Below, in pieces: positions 51,601 to 63,095 of a stretch of 64,000 bases of DNA. This DNA is from Augochlora pura. Taxonomy: Eukaryota; Arthropoda; Insecta; Hymenoptera; Halictidae. Under the pieces are notes generated by a model, which was not told the DNA's origin, made no database searches, and saw nothing but the letters and a program-made list of their open reading frames with translations. Every line of letters starts with the position of its first letter. Position 1 is the stretch's first letter. The position numbers and the translations under genes were made by a program. Where the stretch lies: NCBI RefSeq assembly GCF_028453695.1, contig NC_135773.1, positions 24,539,782 through 24,603,781 on the forward strand, given 5' to 3'.

Positions 51601-52944
51601 GCCCTTTGGCCTGGTATGTGCTTCGCGTTTGACACGCGCGTGCACCGGTCGCGTACGTGTGCGGCGGCTCTGTCACAAAGTGGAGTGTTTGCCCTGTCTT
51701 TCGTAATGTAATAGAGTAACGTAGTGAACTCCCGGCTAGATAAAACAAACGATGTCCGAATGAGCTTCCCGCAAACGTCTTGGGAGCGTCGCGGTTGTCG
51801 CGGAATTATATGCGCGCCGGCGAAAACGGCTGCGCATTGTTTCGTCTGTCGTTGTTCAATTTTCTTCGGATAATAAAACCGCGGTTGCTTCGCACCGAGC
51901 TGTCTGTCCTGCACGTGATCCAACTGTCGATCGCGTATCAACTGATTCTTTAATTAATTAATTAATCGTACACTCAACGTTGTTTTATAAACGCAAGAAT
52001 AAACCCTGGGAAATATGTGTTCTAGTTAACCGAGCAGCCTGTGAATTTTTCGTGGCGTACATAGACAGAGTACCGTAGGATATATAGTTCCTCAGGAGCT
52101 ATACCGAGATGCTTTTTGTTGAATCAGAGGTAACAGCGCTGTTTCCCTTGAGGGTTTCGTCAAGTAACGGTTTTTGTCGTTCGCCGGTATAGAAATCGAG
52201 AGGCGGGAAGGTGGGACGAGAGGATAGAAGGACGCGACAAATCAAGCACTAATTGCATCTGCATTATACTGCATCCGGCGCCGGTCTCGAGCAAGTACAA
52301 CAATTACGGACTTATCGCGGCGCAGGGCGACTCTGTGCAAGATCGATCAGCGCAAATACGAAGGCGAGCTGGATAGGGCGAGGGATCTCCCCCGATGGAT
52401 TAGCCCGGGTCTCGTAAGGCGTTAGTATGCTTTCGGGCGTGGACAAGGCCGTGTTCGAAATTTCGATCGTTCATTAACGAGCCTTTTGCGACCGTTAACG
52501 GCTCTCTGCTCATACTAATTGCTCTTTCATATTCTGTCGGATACGTTGTGGCCTTCGCTGACGCGAATTTCCAAGCGCGCGGTTCGACAGAGAACGTGAA
52601 AATGGGAGACATGGACCAGTCGGTACGGGGCTACAGAATCGAATGAATTCGCAAGAGGAATACGGGGCTGTCAATTTCAGTTTCTAAACGAATCAAGAAA
52701 GTTTGCGACCTTCTCGAGTTTACACTGGTGCCGAAACGAAAATTGTAGAACTACCATAGGAAGCACCAAATAAGGATATAACAAACGCACATAGCAAGGC
52801 GGCATAGATTAAAAAAACATCTCAGGAAAGATTTCTGCAAGTTCTAAAAACCTAACACACCTTACAAGTTGGCTGCCGTATCTAGTATGCAAAATTCAAT
52901 AAAATACTAAAATGTGTTCTCGTCAATATATCTCAATATAATAT

Positions 52945-53671
52945 AGCTTAAATTGAAGCTGAAAGAGTCTACTTTACGATACCGGAACGTACATTCCCCT
53001 AAAACAGCCTGGGATTTTTTTATGATTTTTTAAATCAAAAAATCGGGGGATTAGGCCGTCAGGGGCACATTTTTGGACTTTGGGCGGGTTTTCAACAACT
53101 TTCCCGTGCGGTAATTTGAACTGCAGGTAGCTTAAATTGAAGCTGAAAGTGTCTACTTTACGATCCCGGAACGTACATTCCCGTAAAACAGCCTGGGATT
53201 TTTTTNNNNNNNNNNNNNNNNNNNNNNNNNNNNNNNNNNNNNNNNNNNNNNNNNNNNNNNNNNNNNNNNNNNNNNNNNNNNNNNNNNNNNNNNNNNNNNN
53301 NNNNNGGTTTTCAACAACTTTCCCGTGGAGCAATTTGAACTGCAGGTAGCTCAAATTGAAGCTGAAAGTGTCTACTTTACGATCCCGGGACGTACATTCC
53401 CGTAAAACGGCCTGGGATTTTTTTATGATTTTTTAAATCAAACAATCGGGGGTATTAGGCCGTCTGGGGCACATTTTTGGAATTTGGGCGGGTCTCCAAC
53501 AACTTTCCCGTAGAGCAATTTGAACTGCAGGTAGCTTAAATTGAAGCTGAAAGTGTCTACTTTACGATCCCGGAACGTACATTCCCGTAAAACGGTCTGG
53601 GATTTTTTTATGATTTTTTAAATCAAACAATCGGGGGTATTAGGCCGTCTGGGTCACATTTTTGGACTTAT
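52945..53671 (+). repeat. 185-bp satellite array 2 (contains gap)
   Basis: Same family and orientation as array 1, about 42.6 kb away. The landmark cctgggattttttt starts at 53008, 53192, 53411 and 53596, so the period is 184-185 bp outside the gap. Array 2 carries its own fixed variants: gaactgcagg instead of gaactccagg, acgatcccggaacgtac instead of acgaatacggaaggtac, and a gcacat block where array 1 has ctcat. The array begins and ends mid-monomer. No coding capacity. Confidence 0.95.
53206..53305. other. Assembly gap (100 N) inside satellite array 2
   Basis: Exactly 100 N. The left flank stops 14 bases into a monomer and the right flank resumes about 79 bases in. The true missing length should therefore be about 65 bp plus a whole number of 185-bp units, not 100. 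Confidence 0.95.
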
Positions 53672-56600
53672 TCTGGTATTACCTTCTGTGCGTAAAATAT
53701 TCCAAAGGATCAATATATGTAAAAAAATGTTTTCTTTTTATTGGATGTTTCATTCGAATAACTTTCATTTGTTATTCATTAGAAAATATCTTATATATTT
53801 ATTTGAATAAATTATTGACGTATTACATAATTTATTTGTTCACTCGTATTTTCAAGAAAATTTCAACAACATCTACTGGTTTCCTAATCAACGTATAATT
53901 GAAAAACTCTCGAACGGCATAATCATGAAGGAATACATGAGTAAAGTGTTCGTTAAACCTGGAGTCTTCAGCTTCGCTGTGCACTCTACGTAGATCCTGC
54001 AGACGATTATGCTCGCTCTAAAGTATCTCTAAGTAAAATCTGAACATTCAGGACACAGCTCGAAAAAGATAGCGACGTCCAAAGTGAAAAGCATAACGGG
54101 ACCGCTCAGAAAATGCCTGTCATGAAATAGGTGAACCACTTTATTTTAAAGAAGGCTAGATACGTAGAACAGATAAACCGCTTGAATTTATTCTCGTATA
54201 ACTTGAACCTATACTTTGTATAAAATACAATATTGACAACGGAAGAACTTTGAAAATGCTTGCATTAAGTGCGACTCAAATATAAAAAGGTGATCTTTTT
54301 TAAATAAAACTAAGATACAAGCTAGTGCAACAAAGCTATTTAATTATTCGAATATATTATAGAATATTGGCCATGGATTAAAAGGCTGTTAAGCAAGAGA
54401 TTTCTGTAGACTAAATGTTGGAACGCTGCTCATTAATTGAAAGGCTGTTACGAAGAGATTTTGTTTAGCTTGAACGTTGTATTCTTGCGAGAACTCGAAA
54501 CCATCGACCGTTCGTTTATGGCGGAAAATATTGCCGAGGGTGTCTAAAATTGGCGCAAGAGCGACACAGCGCTGGTCCACGGTAATTGGATTCGGCGAGT
54601 TGGCCCCGTAAAATTAATTGTTTATTCAGCCCTTTATTGTTCCCGTAAGCTATCTTGGCGCGAACTAGTTAAGCCACAGGGTGTATGGATACGTTTTGGC
54701 CTATGAATGCAGATGACTGGCACCGTGAGTTGTGTACTAGTTCACTTGAATAATGCTTGAGGGAGCGTAAAAGAGCGTGCGTACGTAACGTACACAAGGG
54801 GCCAGCTTACAAAGTACCCACATGACGGCTATCAAATGGCCAACATTTTCACCCACACGCTGTCTCGTTCGTCGAGTGCCTTAACAATGGACCTGATACA
54901 ACGGATATCCTTGCCACGCACTTCTATCTCTCCTGCATCAACGCCGCACCCTTTCACCGGGCTTAATTTGTCTTTGCCGGGGTTATTGTCATAAGCTACT
55001 TGACGGGATGGTTTAACGCATGCCGCTAATTAAGTGCTTTGTCACCTTTGCCTAACGCCTCCGTATACCTTCAGGCGTGACGTGAAATTTTTAGCACCTC
55101 GCCATTCATTGCGCCACCATACCTGGACGCGAACGTCAACGGGCAATGCGCGCACTATGGCTGGAAAGAGTTCGTAGGTCTCGTTTTATGGCGACCACGG
55201 TACATTTATACAATTTTGTTTCGGAACTAGTAACATGCTTTTGACGATACGACTTTTGAAAATTTCTGCTTTCACAAGCCCTTAACCTTTTTATTCTCGT
55301 AATATATTTTTCGAAAAAGTTTGTTCATATAATAAAGCCCTTCATGCGATCCAGAGAAATAGCTTCGACGAAGGAAGAAGTCCGCGGCGAGAATGGAGAA
55401 AAGTAAAAGGTGTAGTTGAGACTAATAATATGTCTTGGGTCGGTAGATTGCGTTAGCAAGAATGAGCCAAAAGCGAAAGAATGTTGGAAGTAGCGAAGTA
55501 GTCTCGCGTAACGAGATTTTCATTTAACACTACTCACTGTTAGCTGGCTACAAGAAGTAATTTAGCTCGTTATGGCTGAGAGGGAACCCACGAGATCCCA
55601 GTAGGTCGCGTGACCTTTTACGCGTTGCAATCTTAGTCTCGATTGGTCGAGATCCTCTCTTTCCTGAAAACTTATTCGTACTTCCCTTATCGACGCAGGC
55701 AGTTTACATAGTTTCGAATAATATCGGGAATACAAATCAGTTGGGTCCGTTCTTTTGGGGTGGAAAATGCATTTATTTCGAAAACTTATGGCGACGGGGT
55801 AGCAACGCGATTCGTCGTCGCGCCCCGTTCTTTTTCGCATTTGCGTTTCTATTTACGATTTCGCGGTTCAACCCCCCGTGTTTTTGGGCATGCAACAGTC
55901 TAAATTATACCCTCGGCTCGCGCGACACGTCCCTTTGTGCCCCGCGCAACATAAATACACGCTTGGCTTTGATACGGCGCCGCGGTCCTATCTCCCTTCG
56001 CTTCGCAAGCGAATGTTGTTGCGGCGCAAACCCACGGCCGAAGGTGTTCACGGCAAACCTTTAATCGTTGCGCACAAAGCAACGCGTATCGGAGTAAACA
56101 AGAGGAGACAAATGTACGAGAGATACGTGACCGAAAGTTGAATGGCCAACTCATTCTCGTCCACGTATTACTTCGGCGGAGACTGTCGCGCGGCACGAAA
56201 CTCGATACCTCAAACAATACGCTGATCAGCCCTTTCACTGCGGAACTCTGATTAGCTTTCGGGTTAGCATTGTTACATCTGCCTCCCTTTTTTTTCTCTC
56301 TTTTTAACTGCAGTTGAGGTTTCGAACACGCCATTTTTCCGACCTCGATGAAATAATTGTTACCTTTTTTTGGGGGCTGAATTCTCCGATGTCGTTTCCG
56401 GCGAAAATCGAACACGTCGATCGAAGCGACGAGGTGGATTTTCGATCACGATTTTATAATGGACGAATGAGAGAAGTTTCGTTCGACTAGGAAAATTATT
56501 AAATACGAACAAGTTAATCAACCTAGTTGCCTAGTTTCACCGCAAAATTGTTGGCTAATTTTTTTCCCTCGCAAGAATCACGAAGCAATATATATATATA

Positions 56601-58486
56601 ATTTTAACATAATTTAACAGTTGCAATAAACATGAAATGATTGTAATAAGCCTAAATTATGGTTAGTAGCAGGAATTTCTAAATGGCAATAATGCTATTC
56701 AATGATAACAATGAGATTGAATATAATGAGAATTATCGTTCCGAAATCGCGTATTGTTACAGCGCAATGTATTATATTATCTGGCACAGAGAAATATCGT
56801 AAAATGTGACAAAAGCGTAGCGTACGTCGTCCTGTTCAATGAAGGTAATAGAAGAAATAAGCAACAATGGAGTAGGACTCTAGCGACCAGAACGATGAAA
56901 TCGCCTCGTGATTTATTATAGTCTTTTGTGGCGGTAGTATTACTGATATTTTCATTTCTATTTCCACGCCTATATATTCAACAATTCTTTTTAAATAATT
57001 TTAGCCTTTCGATCGAATCCCCGTGAAAATGAAAATCACATTTTTGAAAATAAACGAAACACTGAACGCTGCAGGAAAAGCTGTAGAAAAAAAATTATAA
57101 TAAAAATGCTATAATAATAATTTCTTTAAAAATAAATGACAATGAAATAGAAGGATAAGATTTTATATTTGATTTCGAATGTAACGGTGGTATATTTCAA
57201 TCGCTTAACATGGCCCGACCATCGTCCATGTACGTAATTCTGCTAGCCCTGGGCGCGCAAATTGTTGGATAGTCGATGCTCTCGTTCTTTCGAACCCATT
57301 AAAGGCTATTTACGACTGCACAAATTTAGCGTGGTTAATCAGGCAACAACGATCCTCTCTGAGCTCATTCAAGTAATTAACGGTCTATTTTATCGCGTTC
57401 CGTTGAATTTAAAAATTATCAAGTTCGACGATTGTGTAATTAAACGGCCCCCGATTCATTATGCAACAAGTCCGTAGCCACTGATTTGATAATTATATAT
57501 CCGTTTAATTCAATTATATAATGCACGAGGGATTTCTTAAATTCGAGCAGATTAAACCATTTCTCGTCAATTCTCGCTAATCGGCGCTTCTTTGGCAAAT
57601 TGGATAACCGGTGTCATTTTTGTATCGCATTTTAGCAATGCCGGAGCTTGTAATTAACCGAACAATTAACGAAACTGTGGTAACGGATAGAAAAGTAATT
57701 TCACGAGCCGATTGGAGGATCGTTTTTAACATCGGTTCCATTGAACTTCGACGATTTAACGTGTCTCGAGCATCGCCATTCGCCGAAGAAATATTAATTA
57801 TATATAAAATTAAAGATTCGAAAATAATTCGCTACGTGAAACTGTCCACGAAACTGTATCTCACCGTCGCCGACGTTTCCTCCTCTTTTTTTCTTCCCAA
57901 GGACGGACGTTCGTAGAATTCCGTCAGGAGAATCACGGAGACGCCTGCCACCGGCTACTCTGCTGTAATTAATGGAAACAATCTCGGATGGAAAAAAATC
58001 CTTTACGGGAACACGGGTTTGAATATGATTTCATTATCGCCGTCGCTTTTCAGAACGAATCCCGTTCTCCCCGGAGTCCCGGCCCGGAAGATCTATTCCG
58101 GCCCCCCGGCCATCACGGTTAATAATTATTTCCCCGTGATCCGTTTCAGGCGTGCACCGTAGAACCGCGCGTCGCGAGAGGTGATCAATAAGGACGGACC
58201 CTTCAGCGCGATGAAATTTCTTTTTCACCCGTCTTTCAATTCCTATCCTTAGATTTTCCTCGACGGGTTTCAGGGTTCATCGCGGATCTCTGACGCGCGC
58301 TGCGCGCACGGCGCCGGGGGGAGAAAGGGGTTCTCGCGGACCGAACGAGAGATATCCGCCGCCGCGTAGCCTGGTAATGATTGCGCAAACATAATGTAAC
58401 GGGCCGACCGTGCCAAAAGATGAGGGCCGGAATCAGTTTCTCCTCGCTTAATTAATTAAAACCGACGGCTTGCTCTCGCCCCTCCC
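53672..58486. other. Presumed intron, no exon recognised
   Basis: AT-rich 53.7-54.4 and 56.5-57.9 kb. Open frames of 171 codons (55900-56415, -) and 107 codons (55741-56064, +) overlap each other in opposite directions and carry no known domain. The end runs into a C-rich gap edge. Confidence 0.45.
54377..54490. repeat. Diverged 59-bp tandem duplication
   Basis: attaaaaggctgttaagcaa at 54377 and attgaaaggctgttacgaag at 54436 begin two similar stretches that both continue with agagatttNtgt and a gttg-type ending. Old duplication; no ORF. Confidence 0.65.
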
Positions 58487-58586
58487 NNNNNNNNNNNNNN
58501 NNNNNNNNNNNNNNNNNNNNNNNNNNNNNNNNNNNNNNNNNNNNNNNNNNNNNNNNNNNNNNNNNNNNNNNNNNNNNNNNNNNNNN
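58487..58586. other. Assembly gap (100 N) in a C-rich tract
   Basis: Exactly 100 N between cgcccctccc on the left and a C run with cctcccc on the right. The break is explained by the homopolymer-like tract. Confidence 0.98.
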
Positions 58587-59313
58587 CCCCCCCCCTCCCC
58601 TCACCCCCGTAGAAATCGCGGCGCGTGTTACCGTACAGGGCGGGGGATCAATAAGGCAAATCCCCGTGCACGAATTTTCAACCGGAGCATTTCCCGGTTG
58701 GAATTTGTCGGACCGGGGCCCCGGGAAAAGCGTTACCCGAATTTTCTCTCGCTATTTTCGCAATGCGAGGAGCACCACACCGCGGCCGTATCCACGACCG
58801 ATCGGCGAATCCTTTCGGCTCTCCCGGAGTGCCATATTCTTACAGACGGCCGGAGTTGTTGTCGATGGACGCGCTCGGATTCGCTATGGCGTGCTTGTAA
58901 CTGGTACAATGTAACAGGTCGAATCCCCCGAGGGACCCCTGTTCCTATCCATCGGGACCAATGAAAAACGCTTTTCCACCGGTCCACGCCGTTTGTGTTA
59001 TCACGGATCGAGGCGGATTTTCTCCTGCCACGCGGAATAGTCATTGTACTGTTAATTGCTTATAAATACCGGAGCGCATCTGTTTTATCACGACACGCGA
59101 CTGTTCCGACGCTCTCCTGCCAATTTGTAGCGAATCTCTGCCGGGCTCTGACCGTGTCGAATATTTCGGGACAGACGTTCTCAACATTTTATGACAGCTA
59201 ATCGACGAGATGACTCGTCTACGAGGATAAATCAGTTGGAACCGGATTGATAATTTTCTGCAGTACTGTACACTATTTTACATCAATTCGAGTGTTAGGT
59301 CATGTCAGGCGTT
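58587..59313. other. Presumed intron, no exon recognised
   Basis: CpG-rich for about 450 bp after the gap, then AT-rich. No recognisable gene. Confidence 0.45.
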
Positions 59314-59772
59314 TTAACCCTTTTAGCACCGAACGACGATATATCGTTTTTAGTGGACAGAGAACTAACTATAAATATTTATAATAACGCTTATATTTTT
59401 TTAGTGACGTATTACCAGCTGTACTGTAATGTTGCTTCATTGAAACTGATTGCAAAATGCAATGTCTATACACCATACTACCAGATATGTAGTGATATAT
59501 AAAGCGATGACCAAACGATGATATTTTTCTATGTGCAATTACATTTTGAAAACGAAAAATTACTTTGTACCATTTTCATTATGTCATATATTTATGTTAT
59601 TCTTATGATTTTTAATAAATATCGAAACTCCATTGGTATTGATTTATTCTCCATTCCTTTCGCAATATGCTGCTTTTTCAATTTTCTAAATATCACGCCT
59701 ACTTTGGTTTTTACCAAATTTGGTATTGTTCGCCTAGGTACGCTCCTTTCGCTCGGTGCTAAAAAGGGTTAA
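59314..59772. mobile_element. piggyBac-type MITE, 459 bp, well-preserved termini
   Basis: TTAA at both ends is followed by inverted termini: left CCCTTTTAGCACCGAACGA, right (reverse complement) CCCTTTTTAGCACCGAGCGA. That is about 20 bp with one indel and one substitution. TTAA duplication plus a terminal CCC is the hallmark of the piggyBac superfamily. The interior is AT-rich; its largest ORF (84 codons, hydrophobic, 59518-59772) runs into the right terminus and does not resemble a transposase. The termini differ from those of the 17696/38544 pair (CCCTTGCAC or CCCTT.CGTAC), so this is a separate family. Confidence 0.88.
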
Positions 59773-60248
59773 ATATACTGGAATAAAAGCACGTTTATGT
59801 GTTTACGAGAAACAGGAGTGAAAACGAAATTTCACATTACGATTACGCATTGTTTCGAAAGTCACGTGAAATTTCTGTAATTTCAGTATAATTTGCCATT
59901 TTAATTCGATACCGAGAAAAACAAACCTAGAATTTGTTTGGAGGTAGATTTCTCATTTCCTACTCACACATCGGACGAAATGAAATAAATCAAATTAAAT
60001 CCGGCCATTATGAATTCAGATTTTATCGCAGCGGTTTCGAAGCGTATAATTGGATCTCGAAAACTCATGCTAATACCAATCCTTTTTATCGAATGTAAAG
60101 AAATGAAATTAAAACTTTGTGTATATTAAAATTGCTGCATTAACGCGCTATGCGTGGAAGAGAGATCAAAAGTAATACCTTTTCTCTTGCGATATTTGCA
60201 AATCCCTTGAATTTTTCAATATTAGCCGCCGATAATGATTAAAATTAC

Positions 60249-60288
<40 letters not shown>

Positions 60289-62564
60289 GCATAAAATTAT
60301 TAAAATTTATCGAACGCTGGATACCATAAACCTGTAAAATCCTCGGTGTACATACAACGGAGGATCGGTTTGACACAATGCAACGTTGACACAGGTGACA
60401 CGCTTTCGGACCGTACGGAGAGGGATCCCATAAGGTCGGCATAAGCTCTTTTATAAAATTTCGAAAAGCTTACTCGGGACGCGAAGTTTTTCCAAAGTTT
60501 ATTGGTGGGGGAGTCTGCTTGGAAAGGAAATCCATTTCAGTCGAAAAGGAACGTGTCGGTGATGAGATTAGGCTGCTTTCTCAGACGACGGTTGTGTCAT
60601 ACATATTCGATACCGTTCGCGACACGTGGAAAGCACTTGGGGAATATGCGGTGTCTTCCGCGGCTGATGCCTGCAGGCAATTTTCACATTTGTTTCTTTA
60701 TTCTCTGCCCACGGCAGCCGCGCGCAGGGAAAAAGCTCCGGGTAATTCGTGTCTCCGAATTACGCGCTCGCAATTCTGCAACTATTGCATTAAACATAAA
60801 CCCCGAGTTGAAATTTCCGTGAATAAATTTTTCAAAAAACAGGTTAACCCTTTCGCGGCGACGTATCCAACTAAACCACGTACGTCGCCAACGCGCTGCA
60901 TTAACAATAAATAATCGTACGTGCGATGCGCGCGCAGCTTCTTCTACAGCGAGAGAATCGAATAACGTCGATGCTCGCTTGACAATCGAGTTTGAAGTGG
61001 TTCTCTCGATAAACGTGAACGGTGCTGAATATTTTGAAATCTGAAAGTTGCTTAAGCTCCCCGTATGTTAGGCACGTCTCTCTTGGATAACTATTGATCC
61101 ATATCGTCTCTGGCCGTGACGATATCAATTGTAAAATATATTTCTTCCTCGCATTCTCTTCGGCACCTCCATTCTCAAGCTATTCAATAAATTTTTACAA
61201 TCACGATTCTATCAACTTCTTCTCATCTGAATATTTCCCGTGCATTGACCGGGGGGGGACTTATTCATCCAACGTAGAATGAATCTCTTTCTCGCAAGTA
61301 TTCCAGCCCGTTGATGGATCGATGGAATAAATCTTGGAACAGCTGTCCTTATCATCGCGCGAATTTCCTTCTATCCGATCAAATTCGAACGGAGAATTAA
61401 ATAGTTATTCTGTAAATTATCTGGACATATTTCTCGAATCATTTGCCACGAAATACACTTTCCCCTTTGATCGCTGTAATGCCTCTACGATATAATGGCG
61501 CCCGCCTAAGAGGTTAACAGACAGAACTTGGGCGAATCGCTTCTCCCTATTGCCTGCGATAAATTATCGTACGTTGTTGTCGCCACTCTATGTTACTTTC
61601 TCGTTCGAGCGGCAGTCGCGGACGTTTAATTAATTTCGTAAACGCGAGTTGGTAATTTGATTAGACGCAGGTATCTTCCGTTGCCGTCGGAAAGTTCAAA
61701 CATTTTGAAAACTCGTAGCTACCGTGAAAGGTAAACGTCTTCGAGGAAGTTTCGGGCTTTCTGAAATATTCAAGCGCTCGGCAGAGAGAGAGCGTATCGC
61801 GAAAATTTTTCAAGAATTTTCTACCTTGGAACAACATCCCTCTCGATATCGTTGGCAAACCGTTACAACGGTCAAAACTCTGCCGGCGTTCAACGGATAG
61901 CTCGTTGCAGTATCCGGTTGAAAATAAATTTACCAGGCTACTCGGATAGTCGGATGCTTAAACCGTTCCGCGCGGAGTGGCCGCTCGTTAAAATGGGCTA
62001 ATTAACGGAAGTGGTTACGCGAAAAAATATCTTCGTTATTAACCGTTGTTAAAGCCGGGAGGGGTGGGACGCCGTACTATCCTAGCGCGGCGTCGAGATA
62101 TAAGTTCCTTTCTTTTTCTTTTCCGTAACATAATCGGCTGGAATAGCCAAGGTTAGCGAGTGCGTGCGCAAGATAATCCGATTACGGCTGAGTCCATTAT
62201 CGTAATTATACCTTTGCGCGGCAAGGCACGGCCGGCTTGATTACATCGCGATCAGACACTTCTGGTAAATTTCAATTTCGATTATCGGGCTCGATGCCGG
62301 TTCCGTCGCAATAACGATTCCTTTGACGAAATCCTGCCCGAGCGAGTTGCTCGACGATGTTGCAACGCTCGTCTTTTCTTCCACTGGGATTTCATCGAAA
62401 TTAGTTGCTCCACGTTACGTCAAATGGTAAACTGTACTAATATTTTTCTGGTGGAATATATTTTTAGTGAAACATCGATACGCGATGTATATTTAAAATT
62501 GCATATATCCTTCGAGAATTCTGTCTTGTTCATTGAACTAGTCGTTTCATTTTTTTTGACAATG
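59773..62564. other. Presumed intron, no exon recognised
   Basis: Mostly AT-rich. A 131-codon + ORF (60519-60914) has no recognisable domain. An isolated piggyBac-like terminus (ttaaccctttcgcggcgacg) at 60844 has no partner in range. Confidence 0.45.
60251..60288. repeat. (TTA)n microsatellite
   Basis: About 12.5 uninterrupted TTA units. Confidence 0.95.
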
Positions 62565-63095
62565 TTGCAGGCGAGCAAAAAAAATCTGAGAAAAATTGAG
62601 TACACGAGCCGTGATAGTACCTTGTCAGGGAATTAATGTAAAAGTTTTGGCTATTCAAGTTTTCGAGAAATCTTCAATTTTCCCAATTTTTGGGGGGTTT
62701 TTCATTTTTGATAATCACAGCTTGCAACTGAAAAATCTGAAAAAATTCTATAACATCCGACTTGATGTTAACAAAACAAGCCATATTTTTTTCAAAATTT
62801 TAGAAAGCCGCTAAAGGTGGAAAAATGCCGGAAAATCGCGAAATCTAATTTACCCTGTAACTACCCTCACGGACAAGTTACAGGGTTGAAATTTTGCACA
62901 GATGAGTTTTTATTGGTCAGCTATCGAACGGTCTATGACTCATTGAAAAATCGCTAAGGGCAGTTTTGACCATCTTAATCGGACTATGCCTTTTATCAAA
63001 ACTTTCAATGGAAAGCTCGCGATCGTGGAAGAAACGTGTCGCGAGCAATTGTTTGAAATTTTCTTGTAACACGGCAAGTTGCGGGCGAGCAAAAA
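62565..63095. repeat. 497-bp segment between 17-bp direct repeats (possible insertion)
   Basis: TTGCAGGCGAGCAAAAA (62565-62581) and TTGCGGGCGAGCAAAAA (63079-63095) match at 16 of 17 bases and bracket 497 bp. The layout fits an inserted element with a long target-site duplication, as left by non-LTR retrotransposons and SINEs. No clear poly-A or poly-T tail, RNA polymerase III boxes or ORF confirms this. The interior holds an 11-bp inverted repeat at 62852-62886. Confidence 0.4.
62852..62886. repeat. Perfect 11-bp inverted repeat
   Basis: ACCCTGTAACT and its exact reverse complement AGTTACAGGGT are separated by 13 bases. It lies inside the possible insertion at 62582-63078. Confidence 0.85.

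Larger units (their letters stand above)
38795..52944. other. Presumed intron, no exon recognised
   Basis: Fourteen kilobases without a supported gene. Open frames of 142 codons (40594-41022, +), 165 codons (46612-47109, +) and 181 codons (51396-51941, -) show no family resemblance and no matching splice signals. It contains several homopolymer and simple repeats listed separately. 39.0-39.5, 42.8-43.2 and 50.3-51.2 kb are relatively CpG-rich; 43.4-45.0 and 47.6-50.0 kb are AT-rich. Confidence 0.45.

Noticed and set aside
52974..53354. 126-codon minus-strand ORF across satellite array 2
   Set aside because: It reads through the N gap and through satellite monomers whose 185-bp period shifts the frame.
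60844..60870. ttaaccctttcgcggcgacg, a possible piggyBac-type left end
   Set aside because: No complementary gggttaa end within a plausible distance; the same holds for the ttaacccttcg at 37158.
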